6,866 bases of DNA from Pseudonocardia sp. (GTDB lineage: Bacteria; Actinomycetota; Actinomycetes; Mycobacteriales; Pseudonocardiaceae). Below, one piece after another: positions 1 to 4,995 of the stretch (positions are counted from its first letter, which is position 1; every line of letters begins with the position of its first letter). The position numbers and the translations under genes are program-made. Under the pieces are notes generated by a model. It was not told the origin of the DNA. It did not search any database and saw only the letters and a program-made list of their open reading frames with translations. The stretch covers positions 1 through 6,866 of the forward strand of contig JASLAP010000282.1 in the NCBI GenBank assembly GCA_030147065.1. Reading direction: 5' to 3'.

Positions 1-322
1 ACCCAGGTCTGGGTCATCGGCATCTCGAACGTCTCGGGCTGCCCGCTCCCGACGTCCGCGGTATCGACGACGGTGCATCGCAGAACTGCGGTTCGATCGA
101 CGACGGAAACCCCGGGGTCGCGCAGTTCCTGACCGTGCCAGTGCTTCGGCTATCGCCGGTTGGAGTCGATGTACGACGTTCGATCGAACCGTTCGCCCTG
201 GTGGGAGATCCAGCCGAACTCGGGGTGCAGCACGCGACCGAGTGCGACGCCGTCCCCCCGGACCAGGACAGTCGCGCGCGAGGGGCGCTGATGACGTCGT
301 CCCCGTCCGGCGCGCGGCGCAT
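1..322 (-). pseudogene. Decayed NTF2-like (SnoaL/DUF4440-type) small protein gene, cut by the window edge
   Basis: On the minus strand, one frame is protein-like from about position 290 to the left edge but is interrupted by an in-frame TAG at 150-152. Before the stop it reads ...LVRGDGVALGRVLHPEFG, WISHQGERFD, then SYIDSNRR; after it, in the same frame, WHGQELRDPGVSVVD, TAVLRCTVVDTADVG and FEMPMTQTW. Charged N-terminal helix, LHPEF, VVD-TAVLR and MTQTW in this order is the pattern of nuclear-transport-factor-2-like proteins (cone-shaped fold, often of unknown ligand). No start codon lies in this frame upstream of LVRGD. An ATG at 320-322 lies in another frame and gives MRRAPDGDDVISAPRAR, a plausible family N-terminus, so a frameshift near 268-290 is likely. 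GC by count is about 60-63% over 61-180, below its neighbours, as expected for a decaying gene. It lies downstream of fadE on the same strand and may once have been co-transcribed. The family call comes from motif recognition, not a search; sequencing error remains possible. Confidence 0.6.
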
Positions 323-375
323 CCTGTCACCAGGACGAACCCTGCGCCGCCGATCCCGCGCCCACGAGCAGCGCG

Positions 376-1533
376 CTAGCCCTTGAGCAGGGCCCGCGCC
401 ATCACCATCCGCTGGATCTGGTTGGTGCCCTCGTAGATCTGGGTGATCTTCGCGTCGCGCATCATCCGCTCCACCGGGAAGTCCCTGGTGTAGCCAGCGC
501 CGCCGAGCAGCTGCACCGCGTCGGTCGTCACGCTCATCGCGGTGTCCGAGGCCAGGCACTTCGCCGCGCTGGAGATGAAGCCCAGGTTCGCCTCGCCGCG
601 CTCGGCCCGGGAGGCCGCCACGTAGACCAGCTGGCGAGCGGCCTCCACCTTCATCGCCATGTCGGCCAGCATGAACTGCAGGCCCTGGAACTCGGCGATC
701 TTCCGGCCGAACTGCGAGCGCTCCTTGACGTAGCCGATCGCCACGTCCAGCGCCCCCTGCGCGATCCCGACCGCCTGCGCGCCGATGGTCGGGCGGGTGT
801 GGTCGAGGGTCTTCAGGGCGGTCTTGAAGCCGGTGCCCTCGGCGCCGATGATCCGGTCGGCCGGGATGCGGCAGTCGGTGAAGTAGATCTCCCGGGTGGG
901 CGAGCCGTTGATGCCGAGCTTGCGCTCCTTCGGCCCGACCTCGAAGCCGGGGTCGTCGGCGTGCACGACGAACGCCGAGATGCCGGCGGCGCCCTGGTCC
1001 GGGTCGGTCACCGCCATCACCGTGTACCAGGTGGACTCACCCGCGTTGGTGATCCAGCACTTGGTGCCGTTGAGCACCCAGCTGTCGCCGTCGCGGCGCG
1101 CCCGGGTCTTCATCGCGGCGGCGTCCGAGCCGGCCTCGCGCTCGGACAGCGCGTAACTGATCATGGCCTCGCCGGTCGCGATCGAGGGCAGGACCTGCTT
1201 CTTCAGCTCGTCGGACGCCGACAGCAGGATCGGGGTCAGGCCCAGCCCGTTCACCGCGGGGATCAGCGACGAGGACGCGCAGACCCGCGCGACCTCCTCG
1301 ATGACGATGCACCCGGCCAGCTCGTCGGCTCCCTGCCCGCCGTACTCCTCGGGGATCACCACGGCATGGAAGCCCGCCCGGACCAGCGCGTCGCGCGCCT
1401 CGGTCGGGTAGCGGCCCTGCTCGTCGACGTCGGCGGCGTGCGGGGCGATCTCCTTCTCGGCCAGGTCGCGCACGGCCTCGCGGAGCGCCGCGTGCTCGTC
1501 GCTCAACCGGTACGCCTCGAAAGCGGGATCCAT
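376..1533 (-). CDS. fadE25: Acyl-CoA dehydrogenase, FadE25-like
   Basis: A 385-residue flavoenzyme that oxidises acyl-CoA to trans-2-enoyl-CoA, using FAD and passing electrons to ETF, in the cytoplasm. The N-terminal helical domain (about 10-120) contains IPEEYGGQG (60-68). The central beta domain has the signature ALSEREAGSD (128-137) and CWITNAG (159-165). The C-terminal helical domain has RSQFGRKIAEFQ (272-283), the second signature QLLGGAGYTRDFPVERMMRD (341-360) and IYEGTNQIQR (366-375). Glu368 there is in the position of the usual catalytic base. Length is normal for the family. The start at 1533 (MDPAFEAY) is preferred over an upstream in-frame ATG at 1569 because it matches the family N-terminus and lies 7 nt after a good -10 box, implying a leaderless mRNA. 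Close resemblance to mycobacterial FadE25 and nearby purE/purK/GtrA support orthology. Chain-length specificity cannot be read from sequence; FadE25 itself is poorly characterised. Confidence 0.93.
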   Translation of the reverse strand: MDPAFEAYRLSDEHAALREAVRDLAEKEIAPHAADVDEQGRYPTEARDALVRAGFHAVVIPEEYGGQGADELAGCIVIEEVARVCASSSLIPAVNGLGLTPILLSASDELKKQVLPSIATGEAMISYALSEREAGSDAAAMKTRARRDGDSWVLNGTKCWITNAGESTWYTVMAVTDPDQGAAGISAFVVHADDPGFEVGPKERKLGINGSPTREIYFTDCRIPADRIIGAEGTGFKTALKTLDHTRPTIGAQAVGIAQGALDVAIGYVKERSQFGRKIAEFQGLQFMLADMAMKVEAARQLVYVAASRAERGEANLGFISSAAKCLASDTAMSVTTDAVQLLGGAGYTRDFPVERMMRDAKITQIYEGTNQIQRMVMARALLKG

Positions 1534-1540
1534 ACCGTGC

Positions 1541-1569
1541 AGCTTAACGGCACTCAGTGCCATCAACAA
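1541..1569 (-). promoter_or_regulatory. Predicted fadE promoter, leaderless
   Basis: Reading the minus strand, TTGTTG (1564-1569) is followed by exactly 17 nt and then TAAGCT (1541-1546), which fits the TAnnnT form of the -10 box. Only 7 nt separate the -10 box from the ATG ending at 1533, so transcription should begin at or next to the start codon. No Shine-Dalgarno-like sequence lies upstream, which agrees with a leaderless transcript, common in actinobacteria. The start site itself is inferred. Confidence 0.6.
1549..1561. promoter_or_regulatory. Perfect palindrome, likely TetR operator
   Basis: GGCACT-C-AGTGCC is a perfect 6-1-6 inverted repeat lying wholly inside the 17-nt spacer between the predicted -35 and -10 boxes of fadE. 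A repressor bound here would block RNA polymerase. The divergent TetR gene begins 32 nt away, the usual layout for a local TetR regulator acting on itself and its neighbour. Palindrome and position are seen directly; the binding protein is inferred. Confidence 0.55.
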
Positions 1570-1580
1570 GCAGCGCTGCT
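1569..1580. repeat. Second short palindrome in the divergent control region
   Basis: AGCAGC|GCTGCT is a perfect 12-bp palindrome with no spacer. It sits between the fadE -35 box and the possible -10 box of the TetR gene, touching both by one base. It could be an extra operator half or chance in GC-rich DNA; its arms are unrelated to those of the 1549-1561 palindrome. Confidence 0.35.
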
Positions 1581-1585
1581 ACCCT
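1580..1585 (+). promoter_or_regulatory. Possible -10 box of the TetR gene
   Basis: TACCCT fits TAnnnT and ends 8 nt before the ATG at 1594. With no Shine-Dalgarno sequence present, this suggests leaderless transcription of the regulator. I see no convincing -35 box at 16-18 nt spacing, so the call is weak. Confidence 0.35.
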
Positions 1586-1593
1586 GCGGTGCC

Positions 1594-2316
1594 ATGGCGG
1601 ACGTCACGGCGGGGACGCCCGCCCGCGCCCGCCGGGGCAGCTCCGCGCAGGGCCGGGCCGAGGTGCGCCGCGAGCTGATGGCCGCGGCCGTGCGGCTGTT
1701 CGACGAGCGCGGCTACGACGAGACCACCGTCGACGACATCGCGGCCTCGGCCGGCGTCGGGCGACGGACCTTCTTCCGCTACTTCCGCGGCAAGGAGGAC
1801 GCGATCTCGCCCGACCACGGGTCCGCGCTGGGGCGCGTAGCCGCGGTGTTCGAGTCCGCGCACCCGGCCGAGCCCGCCGCGGGCCTGGTCCTGCGGGCCG
1901 GCGAGACGGTGTTCGACCTCTACACCGCCGACCCCGAACTGTCGGTGCGGCGCTACCGGCTGACCCGGCGGGTGCCCGCGCTGCGCGACCGGGAGTCGGC
2001 CAGCGTGGACCACTACCGGCGGCTGTTCACCCGCCACCTGCGGGCCCGGTTCGCCCACCACCCCGACGGCGAGCTGCGGGCCGCGGTCACGGCGGCGGCG
2101 GTGGTGGCGGCGCACAACGTCGCGTTGCGCGAGTGGCTGGTGGCCGGGGCCCCCGACGACAACGGCACGACGTGCCGCACGGCGTTCCGGCGGGTTGCGG
2201 ACCTGCTGCCGGTCGAGCCGGCCCCGGTCGACGCCGGCGGCAGCGCCGGCCTGGACGCGGTGACCCGGCGCCTGGAGGAAGCGGTCGGCCGGCTGGAGCG
2301 CTCCCGCCCGGCCTGA
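1594..2316 (+). CDS. TetR/AcrR-family transcriptional regulator
   Basis: A 240-residue one-component regulator, predicted to bind DNA as a dimer and release it on binding a small ligand. After a basic, disordered tail (1-24), the N-terminal three-helix DNA-binding domain runs from about 25 to 70: AAAVRLFDERGYDETTV, DDIAASAGVG, then the recognition-helix segment RRTFFRYFRGKED (57-69), a hallmark of the family. The remainder is a helical ligand/dimerisation domain, too variable to predict a ligand. The C-terminal 30 residues (DAVTRRLEEAVGRLERS) look like an amphipathic helix. The ATG at 1594 is chosen because it gives a normal-length protein and follows a possible -10 box; upstream in-frame sequence is antisense to fadE. 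Divergent arrangement with fadE across a 60-bp gap containing a palindrome suggests it represses fadE and itself, perhaps sensing an acyl-CoA. That ligand is inference from context. Confidence 0.9.
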   Translation: MADVTAGTPARARRGSSAQGRAEVRRELMAAAVRLFDERGYDETTVDDIAASAGVGRRTFFRYFRGKEDAISPDHGSALGRVAAVFESAHPAEPAAGLVLRAGETVFDLYTADPELSVRRYRLTRRVPALRDRESASVDHYRRLFTRHLRARFAHHPDGELRAAVTAAAVVAAHNVALREWLVAGAPDDNGTTCRTAFRRVADLLPVEPAPVDAGGSAGLDAVTRRLEEAVGRLERSRPA

Positions 2317-2354
2317 GCAGCGCCCCGGCCCACGCCCTGCCCCGACCACCCCAC

Positions 2355-2413
2355 GAGTTCAGGAAAGCCACGTTCCTGCCCGCAGGGGACCTGAACGTGG
2401 CTTTCCTGAACTC
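2355..2413. repeat. Perfect 21-bp inverted repeat (hairpin), possible bidirectional terminator or dispersed element
   Basis: Arms 2355-2375 and 2393-2413 are perfect reverse complements over 21 bp, with a 17-nt loop. The arm core is GGAAAGCCACGTTC, much less GC-rich than the surroundings. It starts 38 nt after the TetR stop, between genes transcribed towards each other (TetR from the left, purE from the right), so it may end transcription both ways. No T-tract follows on either strand, so it is not a classic intrinsic terminator. I recall similar GAAAGCCACGTTC hairpins between genes in Pseudonocardiaceae genomes, but cannot check that here. Confidence 0.8.
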
Positions 2414-2440
2414 CGGGGCCGCGACCCGACCCCGGACATG

Positions 2441-2507
2441 CGTGATCCCCGGGCCGCACCGAAGCATGCGTACGCCGAGCTGGACGGGCTCGGGCCCGGG
2501 GATCACG
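2441..2507. repeat. 15-bp inverted repeat with nested stem
   Basis: Arms 2441-2455 and 2493-2507 (CGTGATCCCCGGGCC and its complement) pair perfectly over 15 bp around a 37-nt loop. Inside the loop a second stem, CGAGC (2476-2480) with GCTCG (2488-2492), stacks directly against the outer right arm. CATGCGT occurs twice, at 2437-2443 and 2465-2471. This would fold into a large hairpin with a side stem in either transcript. It could be a terminator, a small repeat element or part of a structured RNA; nothing here decides which. Confidence 0.65.
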
Positions 2508-2525
2508 GGTGACTGCCTGGGATTC

Positions 2526-2542
2526 GCCGGCACCACGCCGGC
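2526..2542. repeat. Small GC hairpin
   Basis: GCCGGC (2526-2531), loop ACCAC, then GCCGGC (2537-2542) gives a 6-bp stem and 5-nt loop. It is the third inverted repeat in this gap and lies on the purE side. No T-tract follows. A stem this short may occur by chance in GC-rich DNA. Confidence 0.35.
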
Positions 2543-2683
2543 TTCCACAAACGGTCGGAGACTAGTCCTGTGGTGCTAGCGGACAGCCACCTCACATGTC
2601 CAATGGCTACTCAACTTTGGACCACCTCCTCTCACGTGTACGGCAAGACTACGACCGCTCCCCGGCAGTCCGCCACGCGAATA

Positions 2684-3184
2684 TCAGGATTCGGCCGCCG
2701 CCCGCAGCGCCGCGTCCTTGACCAGCACGGATCGTTCCAGTTCAGCCTGGAACTCCCCCATCCGGCGCAGCAGCGCGGGGTCGCCGGCGGCCAGGATCCG
2801 CACGGCGAGCAGCCCGGCGTTGCGGGCCCCGCCGACGGCCACCGTGGCCACCGGGACGCCGGCCGGCATCTGCACGATCGACAGCAGCGAGTCCAGCCCG
2901 TCGAGCCGGGCCAGCGGCACCGGGACGCCGACGACCGGCAGCGGGGTGGCCGCGGCGACCATGCCGGGCAGGTGCGCCGCCCCGCCCGCCCCGGCGATGA
3001 TCACCCGCAGGCCGCGGCCGACCGCGCCGGTGGCGTAGTCGAGCATGCGCTGCGGGGTGCGGTGCGCGGAGTACACGCCGACCTCGTAGGGCACCTCGAA
3101 CTCGGCGAGCGCCTCGGCGGCGGCCGCCATCACCGGCCAGTCCGAGTCGCTGCCCATGATCACGCCGACGATCGGATCAGACAC
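2684..3184 (-). CDS. purE: N5-carboxyaminoimidazole ribonucleotide mutase (PurE, class I)
   Basis: A 166-residue enzyme of de novo purine synthesis that moves the carboxyl group of N5-CAIR to carbon 4, giving CAIR. Class I family motifs are clear: GSDSDW (11-16) at the phosphate/active-site loop, YSAHRTP (38-44) with the catalytic histidine His41, and AGAGGAAHLPGM (64-75) carrying the second conserved histidine, His71. The segment VQMPAGVPVATVAVGGARNA (104-123) is also typical. Length is normal, and the enzyme works as a cytoplasmic octamer in known members. The start is GTG at 3184, overlapping the purK stop by 8 nt; GGGGAGGT inside the end of purK lies about 10 nt upstream and can serve as ribosome binding site. 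The overlap implies one mRNA and coupled translation with purK. The stop lies just past the low-GC part of the gap. The chemistry of having PurK next door favours the mutase over an AIR carboxylase. Confidence 0.97.
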   Translation of the reverse strand: MSDPIVGVIMGSDSDWPVMAAAAEALAEFEVPYEVGVYSAHRTPQRMLDYATGAVGRGLRVIIAGAGGAAHLPGMVAAATPLPVVGVPVPLARLDGLDSLLSIVQMPAGVPVATVAVGGARNAGLLAVRILAAGDPALLRRMGEFQAELERSVLVKDAALRAAAES

Positions 3185-4388
3185 CGACGGGCACCTCCCC
3201 GGTGTGCTCGGACCAGCCGTCGGCCCAGGTCGCGGTGGACAGCCAGGCCGCGGCCAGCGCCGCCCGGTCGCGGACCACGGCCATGTCCGCGCCGAGGAAG
3301 GTCACGTGGCCGACCTTGCGGTCGGGTCGCTCGGCCTTGCCGTACAGGTGCACCTTCGCGTCCGGGAAGCGGGCGAACAGGTGGTGCAGCCGCTCGTCGG
3401 TGCTCATCGACGGCGCCCGCGCCGCGCCCAGCACGTTGGCCATCACCACGGCCGGGGCGGTGGGCGCGGTCGAGCCGAGCGGGTAGTCCAGCACCGCGCG
3501 CAGGTGCTGCTCGAACTGCGAGGTCCGGGCGCCCTCGATGGTCCAGTGCCCGGAGTTGTGCGGGCGCATGGCCAACTCGTTGACCACGAGTTCGCCCGCG
3601 GTCCCCTCGAACAGCTCGACGGCCAGCAGCCCGGTGACGTCCAGTTCGGTCGCGATCCGCAGGGCGAGCCGCTGGGCGGCCAGCGCGGCCTCCTCGGACA
3701 GGCCCGGCGCCGGGGCCAGCACCTGCACGCACTGGCCGCGCTCCTGCACCGTCTCCACCACCGGCCAGGCCGCGGCCTGGCCGAACGGCGAGCGGGCGAC
3801 CAGCGCGGCCAGCTCGCGGCGCATCGGCACGGCCCGCTCGACCATCAGCGGGGTGCCCGCGTCGAGCAGCTCGCGGACCAGGTCGGCGTCCGGCGCGGGC
3901 AGCAGCCAGACGCCGCGGCCGTCGTAACCGCCGCGGACGGCCTTGAGCACCACCCGCGGGCCGTGCTCGGCGGCGAACCGCTCGACGTCGGCCGGGTCGG
4001 TGACCGCCGCGAACTCCGGCACCGCCAGGCCGAGCCCGGCCAGCCGCTCGCGCATCACCAGCTTGTCCTGGGCGTGCAGCAGCGCGTCCGGGCGCGGGTG
4101 CACGATGACCCCGGCGTCGACCAGCGCGCGCAGGTCCTCCTGCGGCACCTGCTCGTGGTCCAGGGTGACCGCCGAGCAGCCGGCGGCGAACGCGCGCAGG
4201 GCGGCCCGGTCGGTCGGGGAGCCGAGGCGGACGTCCGGGCTGACGAGGGCGGCCGGCTCCCCCGCGCCGGTGGCGAGCACCCGCAGGGTCTGGCCGAGGG
4301 CGATCGCGGCCTGGTGGGTCATCCGGGCGAGCTGCCCGGCGCCGATCATGCCGACCACCGGCAACGGGTCGGGTTGGGTCACGTCCAC
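3177..4388 (-). CDS. purK: N5-carboxyaminoimidazole ribonucleotide synthase (PurK)
   Basis: A 403-residue ATP-grasp enzyme that uses ATP and bicarbonate to carboxylate AIR to N5-CAIR, the substrate of PurE. The N-terminal fold opens with VGMIGAGQLARM (12-23). The ATP-grasp part carries HAQDKLVMRERL (105-116), VLKAVRGGYDGRGVWL (147-162) as glycine-rich ATP loop, and NELAMRPHNSGHWT (270-283) for metal and substrate binding. QFEQHLRAVLDYPLG (291-305) and the C-terminal barrel with HLYGKAERPDRKVGHV (347-362) complete the family pattern. Length is usual for actinobacterial PurK. The start is GTG at 4388; a second GTG two codons later (4382) is an equally possible start, since no strong Shine-Dalgarno sequence precedes either. 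A TAGGCT box just upstream suggests a near-leaderless mRNA. It is first in the purK-purE unit and divergent from the GtrA gene. Confidence 0.97.
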   Translation of the reverse strand: MDVTQPDPLPVVGMIGAGQLARMTHQAAIALGQTLRVLATGAGEPAALVSPDVRLGSPTDRAALRAFAAGCSAVTLDHEQVPQEDLRALVDAGVIVHPRPDALLHAQDKLVMRERLAGLGLAVPEFAAVTDPADVERFAAEHGPRVVLKAVRGGYDGRGVWLLPAPDADLVRELLDAGTPLMVERAVPMRRELAALVARSPFGQAAAWPVVETVQERGQCVQVLAPAPGLSEEAALAAQRLALRIATELDVTGLLAVELFEGTAGELVVNELAMRPHNSGHWTIEGARTSQFEQHLRAVLDYPLGSTAPTAPAVVMANVLGAARAPSMSTDERLHHLFARFPDAKVHLYGKAERPDRKVGHVTFLGADMAVVRDRAALAAAWLSTATWADGWSEHTGEVPVGV

Positions 4389-4397
4389 GATGGCCGG

Positions 4398-4403
4398 AGC
4401 CTA
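4398..4403 (-). promoter_or_regulatory. Possible -10 box of purK-purE
   Basis: On the minus strand TAGGCT (TAnnnT form) ends 9 nt before the GTG at 4388, placing the start of transcription at or just before the start codon. No clear -35 box is visible at the expected distance. No PurR-like box or purine riboswitch is recognisable in the 57-bp divergent gap. Confidence 0.4.
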
Positions 4404-4432
4404 CCTGCGGACGGCCGGGCTGCCCGGTCTGG

Positions 4433-4438
4433 CACGAT
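4433..4438 (+). promoter_or_regulatory. Possible -10 box of the GtrA-family gene
   Basis: CACGAT keeps the three most important positions of a -10 box (A2, A5, T6) and ends 7 nt before the GTG at 4446, again suggesting a leaderless transcript. No clear -35 box or ribosome binding site is seen. Confidence 0.3.
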
Positions 4439-4445
4439 CGAACAG

Positions 4446-4970
4446 GTGTCTGTGGTCGAAACGGTGCTGGCGGCGATCCCCCAGCCGTACCGGAGCGTCG
4501 CGATCAAGCACCGTGAGCTGCTGAAGTTCGGTCTGGTCGGGGGCACCACCTGGATCATCGACACCGCGGTGTTCCTGGTCCTCAAGGCGACCGTGCTGAG
4601 CGACAAGCCGCTCACCGCGAAGGTCATCGCCGTGCTGGTGGCCACCATCGTGTCCTACGTGCTCAACCGCGAGTGGTCCTTCCGGACCCGCGGCGGGCGC
4701 GAACGCCACCACGAGGCCGCGCTGTTCTTCCTGGTCAGCGGCATCGGGGTGGTGGTCTACACGGCACCGCTGGCGGTCTCGCGGTACGTGTTCGACCTGC
4801 AGGTGCCGGAGGTGGGCCTGCTCACCCAGGAGGTCGCCGACTTCGTCAGCGGGCAGATCCTCGGGGTGCTGGCCGGGATGGCGTTCCGCTGGTGGGCGTT
4901 CCGCCGGTTCGTCTTCCCCGACCAGGACGTCCGCCGCCAGGCCTCGCGGCCCGAGCAGACCGCCGCCTGA
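4446..4970 (+). CDS. GtrA-family four-helix membrane protein
   Basis: A 174-residue integral membrane protein. Four hydrophobic segments are visible: about 28-50 (FGLVGGTTWIIDTAVFLVL), 57-75, 91-114 and 131-152. The family signatures are the glycine-rich start of helix 1 after RELLKFGLVGG, SYVLNREWSFR (70-80) after helix 2, and the aromatic/basic end of helix 4, FRWWAFRRFVFP (147-158). GtrA proteins are thought to move, or help hand over, polyprenyl-phosphate-linked sugars across the cytoplasmic membrane for glycosylation of cell-wall polymers or O-antigen; no sugar can be assigned here. The start is GTG at 4446, since upstream in-frame sequence is antisense to purK. The gene is divergent from purK with a 57-bp gap and convergent with the sensor kinase, 12 nt away. 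The same purE-purK-GtrA arrangement is found in mycobacteria (Rv3275c-Rv3277, from memory). No glycosyltransferase partner lies in the window. Confidence 0.9.
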   Translation: MSVVETVLAAIPQPYRSVAIKHRELLKFGLVGGTTWIIDTAVFLVLKATVLSDKPLTAKVIAVLVATIVSYVLNREWSFRTRGGRERHHEAALFFLVSGIGVVVYTAPLAVSRYVFDLQVPEVGLLTQEVADFVSGQILGVLAGMAFRWWAFRRFVFPDQDVRRQASRPEQTAA

Positions 4971-4975
4971 CCGCG

Positions 4976-4995
4976 CACCCCGTCAGCGGGGGGTG
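4976..4995. terminator. Weak hairpin between convergent genes
   Basis: CACCCC (4976-4981) pairs with GGGGTG (4990-4995) around an 8-nt loop, spanning the 12-bp gap and the last codons of the sensor kinase. It is the only stem between the GtrA gene and the kinase, has no T-tract, and may be chance. Confidence 0.25.

Larger units (their letters stand above)
2317..2683. other. Convergent intergenic gap without a supported gene
   Basis: This 367-bp stretch lies between the ends of the TetR gene and purE. The left and centre hold three inverted repeats, listed separately. The part next to purE (about 2545-2683) is markedly less GC-rich: 32 of 60 bases (53%) in 2581-2640 are G or C. It contains CTAG twice (2572-2579 region and upstream at 2561-2566 as ACTAGT) and GGACA/TGTCC arms at 2581-2585 and 2597-2601. 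Reading frames crossing it have no protein-like character, no good start and no family motifs. Possibly debris of a mobile element or other acquired DNA, but I see no transposase remnant. Confidence 0.6.

Noticed and set aside
63..106. Direct repeat ATCGACGACGG at 63-73 and 96-106
   Set aside because: Spaced by 33 nt and in frame, it encodes the similar SVVD/TVVD pieces of the pseudogene; ordinary coding similarity explains it.
3..386. Plus-strand open frame of about 127 codons across the left region
   Set aside because: The minus strand gives a recognisable NTF2-like pattern here, so this is its shadow. Its end also runs into antisense of fadE.
1549..1561. CIRCE/HrcA heat-shock operator
   Set aside because: CIRCE has GCACTC and GAGTGC arms separated by 9 nt; here the arms are separated by one base and the order differs.
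799..1593. Long plus-strand open frame continuous with the TetR gene
   Set aside because: It is antisense to fadE and composed of low-complexity Gly/Arg/Val-rich residues; the TetR domain begins cleanly at the ATG at 1594.
2317..2683. CRISPR array or tRNA gene in the repeat-rich gap
   Set aside because: The repeats are inverted and unrelated to each other, with no regular direct-repeat spacing; no cloverleaf or T-loop GTTCGAATC-like sequence is found.
3156..4445. Plus-strand open frame continuous with the GtrA gene
   Set aside because: It mirrors purK on the opposite strand, with a His/Arg/Gly-rich composition and no domain. The GtrA protein starts at 4446.
4389..4445. Purine-sensing riboswitch or PurR box upstream of purK
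   Set aside because: The divergent gap is only 57 bp, with an apparent near-leaderless start, leaving no room for a riboswitch; no PurR-like box is seen.
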